Positions 18,127-25,813 of a stretch of DNA of 64,000 nt are shown piece after piece. The position numbers were made by a program, and so were the translations under genes. Source of the stretch: Brucella pseudogrignonensis (lineage in GTDB: Bacteria > Pseudomonadota > Alphaproteobacteria > Rhizobiales > Rhizobiaceae); the NCBI RefSeq assembly GCF_002252525.1, contig NZ_NNRM01000017.1:558001-622000 (forward strand), read 5' to 3'. Position 1 is the first letter of the stretch. Every line of letters begins with the position of its first letter. The notes below the pieces were generated by a model that did not search any database, was not told the DNA's origin, and saw nothing but the letters and a program-made list of their open reading frames with translations.

Positions 18127-18142
18127 TAGAATGATCGATCTA
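18127..18142. promoter_or_regulatory. candidate TetR operator 2
   Basis: A 16-bp imperfect inverted repeat, TAGAATGA-TCGATCTA, matching operator 1 at 18082 in 11 of 16 positions and, like it, followed by TTTATG. It ends 15 bp before the TetR start codon, so binding here would block its translation start region and promoter. Confidence 0.6.
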
Positions 18143-18157
18143 TTTATGGAGATATGA

Positions 18158-18754
18158 ATGGTTCGCACCGTCAATCCTGAAAAGCACGAAGAAAAGCGGC
18201 TGGAAATTCTGGAAGCTGCACATCGCTGTTTTCTACGCGAAGGGTTGCAGGGTGCGTCCATTGCAAAAATCTGCAAGGAGGCGGAAATCAGCCCCGGCCA
18301 TCTCTACCACTACTTCTCCAGTAAGGAGGAAATTGTGGAGCAAATGGCAGATGAATATCTGCGTAAGTTGCATGGAGATTTTGCAAGCCACCCGGAAGGG
18401 CAAGACACTGCCACCGTGTTGCTGTCAGAACTCTGGGGCATGAGCGGTTGGGGTGAGGTCGATCATTGCCGCATTCTGTTCGAGCTGTTGTCTGAGGCGG
18501 GCCGAAGCGAGCGTATCAGGGAAATTCTGCGCAACAATACGGCCAGCATTCGCAGAATGCTGGCCGATACCTTGAAAGCAGGGCAGGCTCGCGGCGAAGT
18601 TGATCCATCGCTGGATGTAGGGCATACGAGTGCGATGCTGATTGCGGTTCTGGATGCAGCACCCATGCTGCCTTTGATGGTGCCGGATGTGAGCTTTGAG
18701 GAGAGCCGCAAGCTGTTGACCACGATGATCACACGTTTCCTGCGGCCTCAATAA
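18158..18754 (+). CDS. TetR-family transcriptional regulator
   Basis: A 198-residue repressor. The N-terminal helix-turn-helix is EAAHRCFLREGLQGASIAKI followed by SPGHLYHYFSSKEE. The ligand-binding helical domain is typical of the BetI/AcrR branch. A GGAG site lies six bases before the ATG. It is divergent from the DoxX/MFS operon, with two related 16-bp inverted repeats between them, so it most likely represses that operon and itself. The inducer cannot be inferred. Confidence 0.92.
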   Translation: MVRTVNPEKHEEKRLEILEAAHRCFLREGLQGASIAKICKEAEISPGHLYHYFSSKEEIVEQMADEYLRKLHGDFASHPEGQDTATVLLSELWGMSGWGEVDHCRILFELLSEAGRSERIREILRNNTASIRRMLADTLKAGQARGEVDPSLDVGHTSAMLIAVLDAAPMLPLMVPDVSFEESRKLLTTMITRFLRPQ

Positions 18755-18763
18755 TCTACTCTA

Positions 18764-19174
18764 TCAGGGATGCAACTGTGCGCCCTTGATCGCTTTGTCG
18801 ATGTGTTTCTTGGGGCCATGAAGAGCGAGGCCGACCAGATCCGGTGTATCGGCATTTTCGGCGCGGAAGACTTCGCGATTGGCAGCATCGTGGCCGGTTG
18901 CAAACATCGCACGGACATAGGCTGCACGCGTTAAATCCCGTTGCAGGGATTGCTGCCATGCGCGTTGAAGAATTTCGAGTGATGCCGAGAAAACGACCAC
19001 CGGCTGACTGAACAGACGGGCATGTTCCCGCCCGAGCGCATCCACATATGGCTCGCCGATGCCATTTGGAACGGCACCGGCAATACCAGAGGCCAAAAAA
19101 GCCGTGACATTGAGTTTTTGCCAGATTTGCAGATCGCTTTGCACCAGAATGGCAATTTTTGTATCGAAAATCAT
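18764..19174 (-). CDS. DUF2000 family protein
   Basis: A 136-residue soluble protein opening MIFDTKIAILVQSDLQIWQK and continuing LNVTAFLASGIAG, which I recognise as the DUF2000 family (PF09391), of unknown function. No catalytic motif stands out; the HARLFSQPVVVFSAS and MFATGHDAANRE blocks look conserved. GGAG lies before the start. It is convergent with the TetR gene (9-bp gap) and next to an AraC-type regulator on the same strand; no functional link is visible. Confidence 0.75.
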   Translation of the reverse strand: MIFDTKIAILVQSDLQIWQKLNVTAFLASGIAGAVPNGIGEPYVDALGREHARLFSQPVVVFSASLEILQRAWQQSLQRDLTRAAYVRAMFATGHDAANREVFRAENADTPDLVGLALHGPKKHIDKAIKGAQLHP

Positions 19175-19193
19175 AGGATGCTCCTTTTAAAAA

Positions 19194-19236
19194 GCGCATC
19201 CCGAAAAGTGTGTGATTGTTTTCGGAAAAGATGCGC
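19194..19236. repeat. intergenic palindrome (GCGCATC type) with an 11-nt loop
   Basis: Outer stem GCGCATC/GATGCGC, inner stem CCGAAAA/TTTTCGG, an 11-base loop GTGTGTGATTG and a 4-base bulge AAAA on the 3' side. The same plan is seen at 41814-41860 and in the three composite repeats at 20.9, 54.2 and 63.6 kb. It lies between the DUF2000 and AraC genes, 20 bp upstream of the DUF2000 start. Confidence 0.8.
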
Positions 19237-19261
19237 GCTCAAAATGGAGCAGGTAGCGTAG

Positions 19262-20125
19262 CTAACGCGGCAAATCTGGAACGTTTGTGCGCCCACGACG
19301 ATATTGTGCTGGCGTTAGTCCATAAGCGCGTCGAAACCATCGGCCCATATGGCTTTGATCGGCAAAGCCACTCAGCATGGCGGCCTGTGCAGGCGTTTCC
19401 TGCTCACGCAATAACCGACGTGCAGCAGCGAGCCGCAATTGCACCAGATAGGCGTGAAGCGAGGTTCCGTAGCGGCGTCGAAAACTGCGCGAAAGGGAGA
19501 AGCGATCGGTCGCGCCGACGGCTTCGACCAATTGCTCAAGTCCGATATCTTCTTCAAAATGTGCGCGGAGATAGTCCATCGCCCGTGCAGAAATATCAGA
19601 TGCGATAATGTCAGGCTTAGGCTCTGCTCGTCCGAGATGTCTGCAAAGAAGTGCAATGATTTGGTCACGGCTTTCTTCAACCGACAGCCGTGTTGCGGCT
19701 TCAATAATCAGACTTGTGGTTCGCATCACTGCCTGCGCCAGTTGAGGGTCGTCGGTTAATGTGCTGCGAAATCCGATTGCAGCATCGTTGCCACCCATTT
19801 CCTGTCTAATCAGCGATTGCGGTAGATAAAGCATGGAATAGGCAAAGCCATCGTCCTGAATAGCCTGCCCATCATGCAATTCGCCCGGCTCAATGAGCAT
19901 AATCTTTCCAGTGGTACTTTGACGTCGCTGTCCGCGACAGAAAAAATCCTGCACACCATAATGCGTCACGCCCACCAGCCATTCATCATGGAAATGCATG
20001 TCATAGGCATGGCTATGAAACCGTGCACCCAAAGCTTCAAGCCCCGTTGTCTGATCGCGCCGGAGCTGAAAAGCATCGCGCGCCGTATGACGGGTCTTAA
20101 CCAAACACGCCGCCTTCATCAGCAT
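19262..20125 (-). CDS. AraC-family transcriptional regulator
   Basis: A 287-residue regulator. The N-terminal cupin-like sensing domain has FHSHAYDMHFHDEWLVG and IEPGELHDGQ. The C-terminal pair of helix-turn-helix motifs spans about residues 185-280 (LEQLVEAVGATDRFSLSRSF; AAMLSGFADQSHMGRWF). The start region overlaps the end of the upstream short-chain dehydrogenase by 29 bp, so the two are co-transcribed; alternative starts at 20119 or at a TTG near 20104 are possible. The effector is unknown. Confidence 0.88.
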   Translation of the reverse strand: MLMKAACLVKTRHTARDAFQLRRDQTTGLEALGARFHSHAYDMHFHDEWLVGVTHYGVQDFFCRGQRRQSTTGKIMLIEPGELHDGQAIQDDGFAYSMLYLPQSLIRQEMGGNDAAIGFRSTLTDDPQLAQAVMRTTSLIIEAATRLSVEESRDQIIALLCRHLGRAEPKPDIIASDISARAMDYLRAHFEEDIGLEQLVEAVGATDRFSLSRSFRRRYGTSLHAYLVQLRLAAARRLLREQETPAQAAMLSGFADQSHMGRWFRRAYGLTPAQYRRGRTNVPDLPR

Positions 20126-20843
20126 CGACGGTAATCGATAATGTTACATGACGTGGGCGGGTGAGGGCAAAGAGCACGGATTCGACGATATCGCGACTGG
20201 TGGCCGCTTGACCTTTCTGACGGTTGGCCGAAGCTTCCCAACTATTATCCAGTGGCGAAGCGTCTTCGAGATATGGTGGATGAACGACGATGGAACGGAC
20301 AGGTGTTCCCGCAAGCTTTTGCCGTAGGCCATCCGCGAGTGCGGCCTGCGCGCGCTTCGCGGCATAGAAAGGCACCGAAACAGTCTGTAACGGCGCGTTG
20401 GGCAAACCACTGATCGAGCCGATTGTTATGATATCCGGGCTGTTTGAATTATTGAGTGCAGGCAGAAGCCCCTGTGTGAACAGGAACGTTCCTGTGACAG
20501 CGGCATTGATGACACCTGCAACTTCCGCCTCTGAATAGTCTTCCTGTCTGTCTTCAAGCCACATCGCGCCGTTGTTTACGAGAATGTCGATTGCAGGATG
20601 GCTCGCTTTAATGGCGTCGATGGCAGCCGTGACGCTTGCCATATCGGCGAGATCAACCTGCACGGTATCAACTCTGCGTCCGGTATGTTTTGTAATCTTA
20701 TCGGCAGTCTCTTCGAGAGCTTTCAGACTGCGTCCGCAAAGCACGACATTGCATCCGGCTTCGGCCAGTGAGAAGGCGAGCGCTGCGCCAAGGCCGCGGG
20801 CAGCACCTGTTACAACGGCGGTGGTTCCTTCAAAGCGGGACAT
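20097..20843 (-). CDS. short-chain dehydrogenase/reductase
   Basis: A 248-residue NAD(P)-dependent oxidoreductase with a Rossmann fold. The nucleotide-binding loop is VVTGAARGLGAALA, followed by NNGAMW (NNAG-type motif) and the active-site Ser and Tyr-x3-Lys in IGSISGLPNA and VPFYAAKRAQAA. ATG 20843 is preceded by GGAGAG at the right distance; an ATG five codons upstream is less likely. It overlaps the following AraC-type gene, which may control it. The substrate is not evident. Confidence 0.87.
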   Translation of the reverse strand: MSRFEGTTAVVTGAARGLGAALAFSLAEAGCNVVLCGRSLKALEETADKITKHTGRRVDTVQVDLADMASVTAAIDAIKASHPAIDILVNNGAMWLEDRQEDYSEAEVAGVINAAVTGTFLFTQGLLPALNNSNSPDIITIGSISGLPNAPLQTVSVPFYAAKRAQAALADGLRQKLAGTPVRSIVVHPPYLEDASPLDNSWEASANRQKGQAATSRDIVESVLFALTRPRHVTLSITVDADEGGVFG

Positions 20844-20888
20844 AGGCTCTCCAGTCATTTTGTATGCGATGCGTTCTGCGTCGAATTA

Positions 20889-20991
20889 TAGCATTTCCAG
20901 CAAAAGTGCGAAGCGGTTTTGCGTCGGATAATGCGTAAAAACAAATAGTTACAGTGGTTCCAACGATTCATTTCTAACTGGAACCGCTGTA
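20889..20991. repeat. 103-bp composite palindromic repeat, copy 1
   Basis: Two hairpins joined by about 15 A-rich bases. Hairpin 1: GCATT...AATGC enclosing GCAAAA/TTTTGC with the 11-base loop GTGCGAAGCGG. Hairpin 2: TACAGTGGTTCCA paired with TGGAACCGCTGTA. Copies 2 and 3 lie at 54182 and 63603. Compared with them, hairpin 2 has C for G on one arm and G for C on the other, a compensatory change. It lies in the divergent gap between the SDR gene and dmeR. The rest of that gap (20844-21131) holds only the dmeR operator. Confidence 0.85.
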
Positions 20992-21090
20992 TGTGCGGAT
21001 AGATAGTGCGAATGGAAGCGCGATGCGAGCTTTCAAAAGTCCCCTCCCACAAGTGTTACAGCAGATAGGCTTCCTCAATGATCGAATCAG

Positions 21091-21110
21091 TAGTATAGTC
21101 CCCTATACTA
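21091..21110. promoter_or_regulatory. DmeR (RcnR/CsoR-type) operator
   Basis: A perfect 20-bp inverted repeat: TAGTATAG and CTATACTA around TCCC. RcnR-type repressors bind a C/G tract flanked by TA-rich inverted arms of just this kind. It ends 21 bp before the dmeR start codon and no other gene uses this promoter, so it should control dmeR and dmeF together. Confidence 0.8.
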
Positions 21111-21131
21111 TATCTTCAGCAGCAGGTTCTC

Positions 21132-21404
21132 ATGTCGCACACCATCCACCAGAAGGAAAAGCTCATTGCCCGCGTTCGCCGCATCAAGGGGCAGCTCGAA
21201 GGCGTTGAGCGCGCACTGGCTTCGGAAGCAGCCTGTGCCGAAGTGTTGCGGCAGCTTGCATCAGCGCGCGGAGCGCTGACCGGACTAACAGCGGAGGTGA
21301 TGGAGGATCATCTGCGTGAACATGTTGTCGAAATCGACGACGCTGGTGAACGTCGAAAGGGTGGTGACGAGATGATCGAAGTCATCCGCGCCTATATGAA
21401 ATAG
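21132..21404 (+). CDS. dmeR: metal-sensing repressor DmeR (RcnR/CsoR family)
   Basis: A 90-residue all-helical repressor. N-terminal SHTIHQKEKLIARVRRIKGQ, then a Cys in EAACAEVLRQLAS and two His in EDHLREHVVE: this His-Cys-His-His pattern is that of the nickel/cobalt sensor RcnR and of DmeR, not of copper-sensing CsoR. It is followed after 13 bp by the dmeF exporter. A 20-bp palindrome lies in its promoter. When nickel or cobalt binds, the repressor should leave the DNA and let dmeF be made. Confidence 0.88.
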   Translation: MSHTIHQKEKLIARVRRIKGQLEGVERALASEAACAEVLRQLASARGALTGLTAEVMEDHLREHVVEIDDAGERRKGGDEMIEVIRAYMK

Positions 21405-21417
21405 TAAGGAGCGTCCC

Positions 21418-22407
21418 ATGGCTGGGAACCATCACCACGCACACCATTCAGTTCATAATTTATCGGCGTCGCATGAACACGTCTTTCTCGGCGAAGACCA
21501 TCATCGAAACGAACGCAAGGTCTGGCTTGTTATTGCTCTGACTGCGACCATGATGGTCGTCGAAATCATTGCGGGCTCGATTTATGGTTCAATGGCTCTC
21601 GTGGCTGACGGCTGGCATATGTCCACCCATGCAGGCGCCATGCTGATCACCGCGCTCGCCTATTTCTATTCACGACGTCACGCGCATGATCCGCGTTTCA
21701 GCTTCGGCACCGGAAAGCTGGGCGATCTCGCTGGCTTCGCTAGCGCCGTAGTGCTGGCCTTGATCGCCTTGCTGATTGGGTGGGAGAGCTTCCTTCGCCT
21801 GACAAACCCAATTGAGATCAGCTTTAATCAGGCAATTGCAGTTGCCGTGGTGGGACTGGTCGTCAATCTCGTGAGTGCATGGCTGCTGAAAGACGATCAC
21901 GGCCACCACCATGGGCACAACCATCATCACGAACATGACCATGACCATGACCATAATGATGAAACAGGTCATACGCATGAGAAGGTGCGGGATAACAATC
22001 TCCGGGCGGCCTATCTGCATGTTTTAGCTGACGCACTGACCTCTGTGCTTGCGATTGCCGCACTTCTGGTTGGCAAAAGCTATGGCTGGCTCTGGGCCGA
22101 TCCATTGATGGGCGTTGTTGGGGCGCTGGTTATTGCGCGCTGGTCGTGGGGACTGATCCGTGATTCCGGTCAGGTTCTGCTTGATGCTGTTCCAGAAGCG
22201 GCGCGCCTCAAGAACGAAATCACGAACCACCTTGAGCGCTCGGGGGATCACATTACCGATCTGCATATCTGGCAGATCGGTCCGGGACATCATGCGGCGA
22301 TTGTTGCGATTGCCTCGCATAGCCCCAAGTTGCCGTCGGTTTATAAGGAACGCCTTGGTCATATCCATGGATTGTCTCATGTGACTGTCGAAGTGGACGC
22401 AGCCTGA
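21418..22407 (+). CDS. dmeF: cation diffusion facilitator, cobalt/nickel exporter DmeF
   Basis: A 329-residue inner-membrane CDF-family exporter. Six membrane helices begin at VWLVIALTATMMVVEIIAGS. The metal site is ALVADGWHMSTHAGAML in helix 2 and YLHVLADALTSVLAI in helix 5. A His/Asp-rich loop at about residues 158-185 (HHHGHNHHHEHDHDHDH) and a His-rich N-terminus (NHHHAHHS) can buffer metal. The cytoplasmic C-terminal domain is present. The large His loop and the RcnR-type regulator upstream are as in rhizobial DmeRF systems for Co(II) and Ni(II). Confidence 0.9.
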   Translation: MAGNHHHAHHSVHNLSASHEHVFLGEDHHRNERKVWLVIALTATMMVVEIIAGSIYGSMALVADGWHMSTHAGAMLITALAYFYSRRHAHDPRFSFGTGKLGDLAGFASAVVLALIALLIGWESFLRLTNPIEISFNQAIAVAVVGLVVNLVSAWLLKDDHGHHHGHNHHHEHDHDHDHNDETGHTHEKVRDNNLRAAYLHVLADALTSVLAIAALLVGKSYGWLWADPLMGVVGALVIARWSWGLIRDSGQVLLDAVPEAARLKNEITNHLERSGDHITDLHIWQIGPGHHAAIVAIASHSPKLPSVYKERLGHIHGLSHVTVEVDAA

Positions 22408-22488
22408 TCTTTGCATCAAGGGTTGAGTCTGCATCCTTGGTCTGCTAATCCGCCGCCTCCTGAAAATCCCCACCATCAGAGGCAGATC

Positions 22489-23811
22489 ATGACGACAGTG
22501 AACCAGAGCCAGTTTGACGGCGTCACACTGGGCATCGACTTCGGCACGACAAATACTGTTTTGTCGCTTGCATCGCCCGATGGTTCGACTGCAGTGCTGA
22601 GTGTGCCGAAAGATGGCGTCGATATCACCGGTTATCGCTCGATCCTGTGTTTCTGGCAGGATCGGGAAACCGGCGAACGCACATCGGAAAGCGGGCCGTG
22701 GGCGATGGATGCATTTGTGAATGCGCCGCATTCGACCCGTATGCTGCAGTCTTTCAAGACGTTTGCGGCTCAAAAATCTTTCACCGACACACCGGTCTTC
22801 GGCAAGCGCTTCAAGTTTGAAGATATTCTTGAGACGTTTCTGGAATCAGTTGCTGCGCGCCTTGGCGATCGGCTGCCCCCAAAGGGCAATCGTGTTGTCA
22901 TTGGACGCCCCGTCATCTTTGCGGGGGCAACGCCGGACGAAGAGCTGGCCATGCAGCGTTATGAAAAAGCGTTCCGCGCTTTTGGCTTCACAGATATTCA
23001 CTATGTCTATGAGCCGGTGGCGGCTGCATATTTCTACGCACAGGAACTGAAAGCCGAATCGACTGTTCTCGTTGCTGACTTTGGTGGCGGCACGAGCGAC
23101 TTCTCCATTGTGCGGTTCGAAGTGGGCGCGGATGGCCTGAGTTTCACGCCACTGAGCCAGACGGGTCTCGGCATTGCGGGCGATACGTTCGATTATCGCA
23201 TCATCGACAATGCGGTATCGCCGCTGCTTGGCAAGAATGGTGAATATAAATCCTTCGGCAAGCGCTTGCCGGTGCCCAAGCACTATTATGCAAATTTCGC
23301 ACGCTGGAACACATTGTTCCTGATGAATTCGCCCGCAACCATTCGCGCGCTGACCGATCTTGCCAAGAATGCTGTCGATCCGGAGCCGCTCGAACATTTC
23401 ATTCACCTGATCGAAAATGATTATGGTTATGAGATCTATCGCGCGGTCTCAAATCTCAAAGTCCGTTTGTCATCGGAAAGAATTTCCGAGCTTCACTTCA
23501 AGGCGGACGATTTCGAGATCCGCTCAGACATTACCCGCAACGACTTCGATAATTGGATCGCCGATGATGTGGCGAATATCGAGCAGTCGGTCGAGCAGGC
23601 TGTGGAGAATGCAGGCCTGACGTTTGACGGGATCGACCGCGTGTTCCTGACGGGCGGCACTTCCTTTGTGCCCGCGATCCGTACCGCTTTTGAGAAGCGT
23701 TTCCCCGACGCGATGGTGACAAGCTCGAACCAGTTTGATTCGATTGCCAATGGTCTGGCATTGATTGGTCAGAGCACAGACATCGAACGTTGGGCTGTTA
23801 AAGCAGCTTAA
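22489..23811 (+). CDS. Hsp70-family ATPase (YegD-like)
   Basis: A 440-residue relative of DnaK made almost only of the nucleotide-binding domain. Motifs: GIDFGTTNTVLSLA (phosphate 1), YVYEPVAAAYFYA, ADFGGGTSDFSIV (phosphate 2) and FLTGGTSFVPAIR (adenosine). No room is left for a DnaK-type peptide-binding and lid domain; E. coli YegD has the same length and lacks it too. The start at 22489 excludes 26 upstream residues rich in Pro and His. The stop codon overlaps that of the convergent L,D-transpeptidase within one TTAA. Function unknown. Confidence 0.88.
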   Translation: MTTVNQSQFDGVTLGIDFGTTNTVLSLASPDGSTAVLSVPKDGVDITGYRSILCFWQDRETGERTSESGPWAMDAFVNAPHSTRMLQSFKTFAAQKSFTDTPVFGKRFKFEDILETFLESVAARLGDRLPPKGNRVVIGRPVIFAGATPDEELAMQRYEKAFRAFGFTDIHYVYEPVAAAYFYAQELKAESTVLVADFGGGTSDFSIVRFEVGADGLSFTPLSQTGLGIAGDTFDYRIIDNAVSPLLGKNGEYKSFGKRLPVPKHYYANFARWNTLFLMNSPATIRALTDLAKNAVDPEPLEHFIHLIENDYGYEIYRAVSNLKVRLSSERISELHFKADDFEIRSDITRNDFDNWIADDVANIEQSVEQAVENAGLTFDGIDRVFLTGGTSFVPAIRTAFEKRFPDAMVTSSNQFDSIANGLALIGQSTDIERWAVKAA

Positions 23812-24350
23812 GGCATGATGGTAATCGGGGTGCCATTTGGCACCTTGGACCATATTTCGCGCATTTCAGCATTGGTCACGCCGATGCAGCCATCCGTCCA
23901 GTCCCAAAGGTGATGCACCGGTGCAAGCAAGCCCCAACCATTGGGCAAGCCGTGGATCATGATATTGCCGCCGGGCGAATACCCGGCCGCATCGGCGGCG
24001 TTCTGATCTGCTGCATTCGGGTAGGAAACATGCAAGCTCAGATGTGCCATTGAGCGCGGATTGCGCCAGTCGATGATGTAAGCGCCTTCGGGCGTCTTCT
24101 GATCACCTTCGCGCGCCTTGTGTCCTCCATCGCCATTCCCACCAAGCGCAATGCGATATGTGCCAATCACGGCGCCATCCCGAAGCAGGGTCATCCGGCG
24201 TTCGCCTTTATTGACCTCTATGGCATCGGCTTGTTGTTCGGCGGGAGCAGGCTGCGGTGGTTCGCCAGAACCAATGCGCGCCATAACCTTTGTATAGCCA
24301 AACAAAGCAACAGCGATGACAACGACAGCGAAGAGGATTTTCTTGATCAT
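23808..24350 (-). CDS. L,D-transpeptidase family protein (YkuD domain)
   Basis: A 180-residue exported or membrane-anchored protein. Residues 3-20 (KKILFAVVVIAVALFGYT) form a hydrophobic anchor; a short Pro/Ala/Gln linker follows. The YkuD domain has NKGERRMTLLRDGAVIGTY and the catalytic region IMIHGLPNG followed by HLWDWTDGCIGVTNAEM with the nucleophilic Cys. The C-terminal TPITIMP is typical of the family. It is distinct from the lipoprotein L,D-transpeptidase at 5.4 kb. The shorter form with DWTDGCIGV may act as a cross-linker or as a carboxypeptidase; the sequence does not decide. Confidence 0.88.
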   Translation of the reverse strand: MIKKILFAVVVIAVALFGYTKVMARIGSGEPPQPAPAEQQADAIEVNKGERRMTLLRDGAVIGTYRIALGGNGDGGHKAREGDQKTPEGAYIIDWRNPRSMAHLSLHVSYPNAADQNAADAAGYSPGGNIMIHGLPNGWGLLAPVHHLWDWTDGCIGVTNAEMREIWSKVPNGTPITIMP

Positions 24351-24503
24351 ATTGCCCGCTTATTTCTGCTCTGTGGCCTGTTCAAGACCGCTTTTTCCAG
24401 ATGTCTTTTAAAAGCACAAGTCTCGCCGCTTCGCATTGTGATGATCGGGATGGGCGGCTAAGCTTACTTGAAGTCCTCAAGAATGCGGAGCCAAGGCCCA
24501 CTT

Positions 24504-25163
24504 ATGTCGATAATCACTGAACAAAAATCGGAACGATTTTCCGAAAATTTGCGCAAAAGCGCTGAGCCATTCTGGTCCGAGGCCGTTCAACACCGTTTGG
24601 TGCAGGAAATGTTTGATGGCTCTGTTCCACAGGAAGTTATGAAGCGCTATCTCGTTCAGGATCATCGCTTTATCAATTGCTTCCTGTCGCTTCTGGGCGG
24701 CGTACTCGTCAATTGCGATAATATGAATGCCAAGCTGACACTTGGGCGCTTCATCGGCATGATTAGTAATGACGAAAATTCTTATTTTGAACGCGCTTTT
24801 GCTGCGCTCGATGTAAGCCATGTTGAACGTTATGATGCACCAGACGCGGAACCAACCGCAGCCTTTAAAGCATTAATGCTGGAAGCTGCGACTTCGGGTT
24901 CGTATGCCGCCTGCCTCTCCGTTCTGACGGTTGCAGAATGGCTTTATCTTGATTGGGCGCAAAAGGCTCCCAAGAACCTACCCGAAAGTTTTGTTTTCTC
25001 TGAGTGGATTGTTTTACACGACAACCCTTATTTTTCAGATTTTGTTGCTTTTCTGAGATCAGAACTCGATCGAGTTGGGCCTCAGAAGGAAGCAGAATGC
25101 CGTAGCTTTTTTCAGCGCGCCGTAGAGCTTGAGAAGGCCTTCTTCGATTCAGCCTATGAATAA
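24504..25163 (+). CDS. TenA-family (thiaminase II-like) protein
   Basis: A 219-residue helical protein of the TenA family, which hydrolyses degraded thiamine or its formamidopyrimidine product for salvage. Recognisable blocks are RYLVQDHRFINCFLSLLG, TVAEWLYLDWAQKAP and the C-terminal ELEKAFFDSAY with the conserved Glu. The position of the usual nucleophilic Cys before the W-x-Y-L block seems to be Ala/Glu here, which would place it in the Cys-less TenA_E group. No TPP riboswitch or other thiamine gene is visible nearby. The start at 24504 is the first ATG; upstream frame starts are TTG. Confidence 0.75.
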   Translation: MSIITEQKSERFSENLRKSAEPFWSEAVQHRLVQEMFDGSVPQEVMKRYLVQDHRFINCFLSLLGGVLVNCDNMNAKLTLGRFIGMISNDENSYFERAFAALDVSHVERYDAPDAEPTAAFKALMLEAATSGSYAACLSVLTVAEWLYLDWAQKAPKNLPESFVFSEWIVLHDNPYFSDFVAFLRSELDRVGPQKEAECRSFFQRAVELEKAFFDSAYE

Positions 25164-25169
25164 CTCAGG

Positions 25170-25586
25170 TTAGTTTCGCAGGCAGTCAATGATTGTTGTC
25201 TCACAAACAGGTGTCTGGGCGCGGCTTTCTGGGTTGTCGCGCCAATGCTTGTACGTGATCCAAAACTCCACATCCTTATAGGCATAGGTTTTGGCTTGCT
25301 TCTGAGTGCGACTCTTATCGAGTGCGTCGGGCGTAATGACCATATGGTGAGCGAGCCGTTTGAACACCCAGGGCTTAGCCCCTTTCTTATGCTCGAACAC
25401 TTCCAGATGATAGTAAGGGTCATTGTGTGCCGGGTCAGGCACCTGATGAATGTCAGCCCAACGCGTTAACTTCACCGTATCAGCAAGAATGATTGTGCGC
25501 TCTGGCGTCTGAGCATTCACTATTGGAGCCGCAAAGGGGAGGGCTACCAGCGCCAATATAAGAACTTTCGATCGCTTTTTGCCCAT
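25170..25586 (-). CDS. small secreted protein, possibly DUF5086 family
   Basis: A 138-residue protein with a signal peptide (LILALVALPFAAPIVNAQ) and a mature part of about 112 residues. IILADTVKLTRWADIHQVPD, YYHLEVFEHKKGAKPWVFKR and CETTIIDCL look like conserved blocks; two Cys near the C-terminus could form a disulphide. I believe it is of the DUF5086 type but cannot verify this. GAAGGAAT precedes the start. It is convergent with the TenA gene, six bases away. No function can be given. Confidence 0.65.
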   Translation of the reverse strand: MGKKRSKVLILALVALPFAAPIVNAQTPERTIILADTVKLTRWADIHQVPDPAHNDPYYHLEVFEHKKGAKPWVFKRLAHHMVITPDALDKSRTQKQAKTYAYKDVEFWITYKHWRDNPESRAQTPVCETTIIDCLRN

Positions 25587-25813
25587 TATTCAAAATTCCT
25601 TCGGCATCCGAGTTAAAGCGCAGGCGTTTCACCCTGCGCATATTTGCTATTGAGAAGGCTAAAAAAGCAAATGAAAACAAACAGCCATTAAATGCCGTTA
25701 ATTCAAAATTAATCAATCTTTTCAAAGGGTAAACAAAGGCGCGTTAACGATCCATCAAGGTTAATACTCCATTATTCGCTATAGTTAAGTAATCGTTGCG
25801 AGTGGAGTTTGCG

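Noticed and set aside
25690-25800. CtrA-type sites (TTAA-N7-TTAA) upstream of the SleB-type gene
   Set aside because: Several TTAA tetramers occur, but the spacings are 6, 13 and more, not 7.
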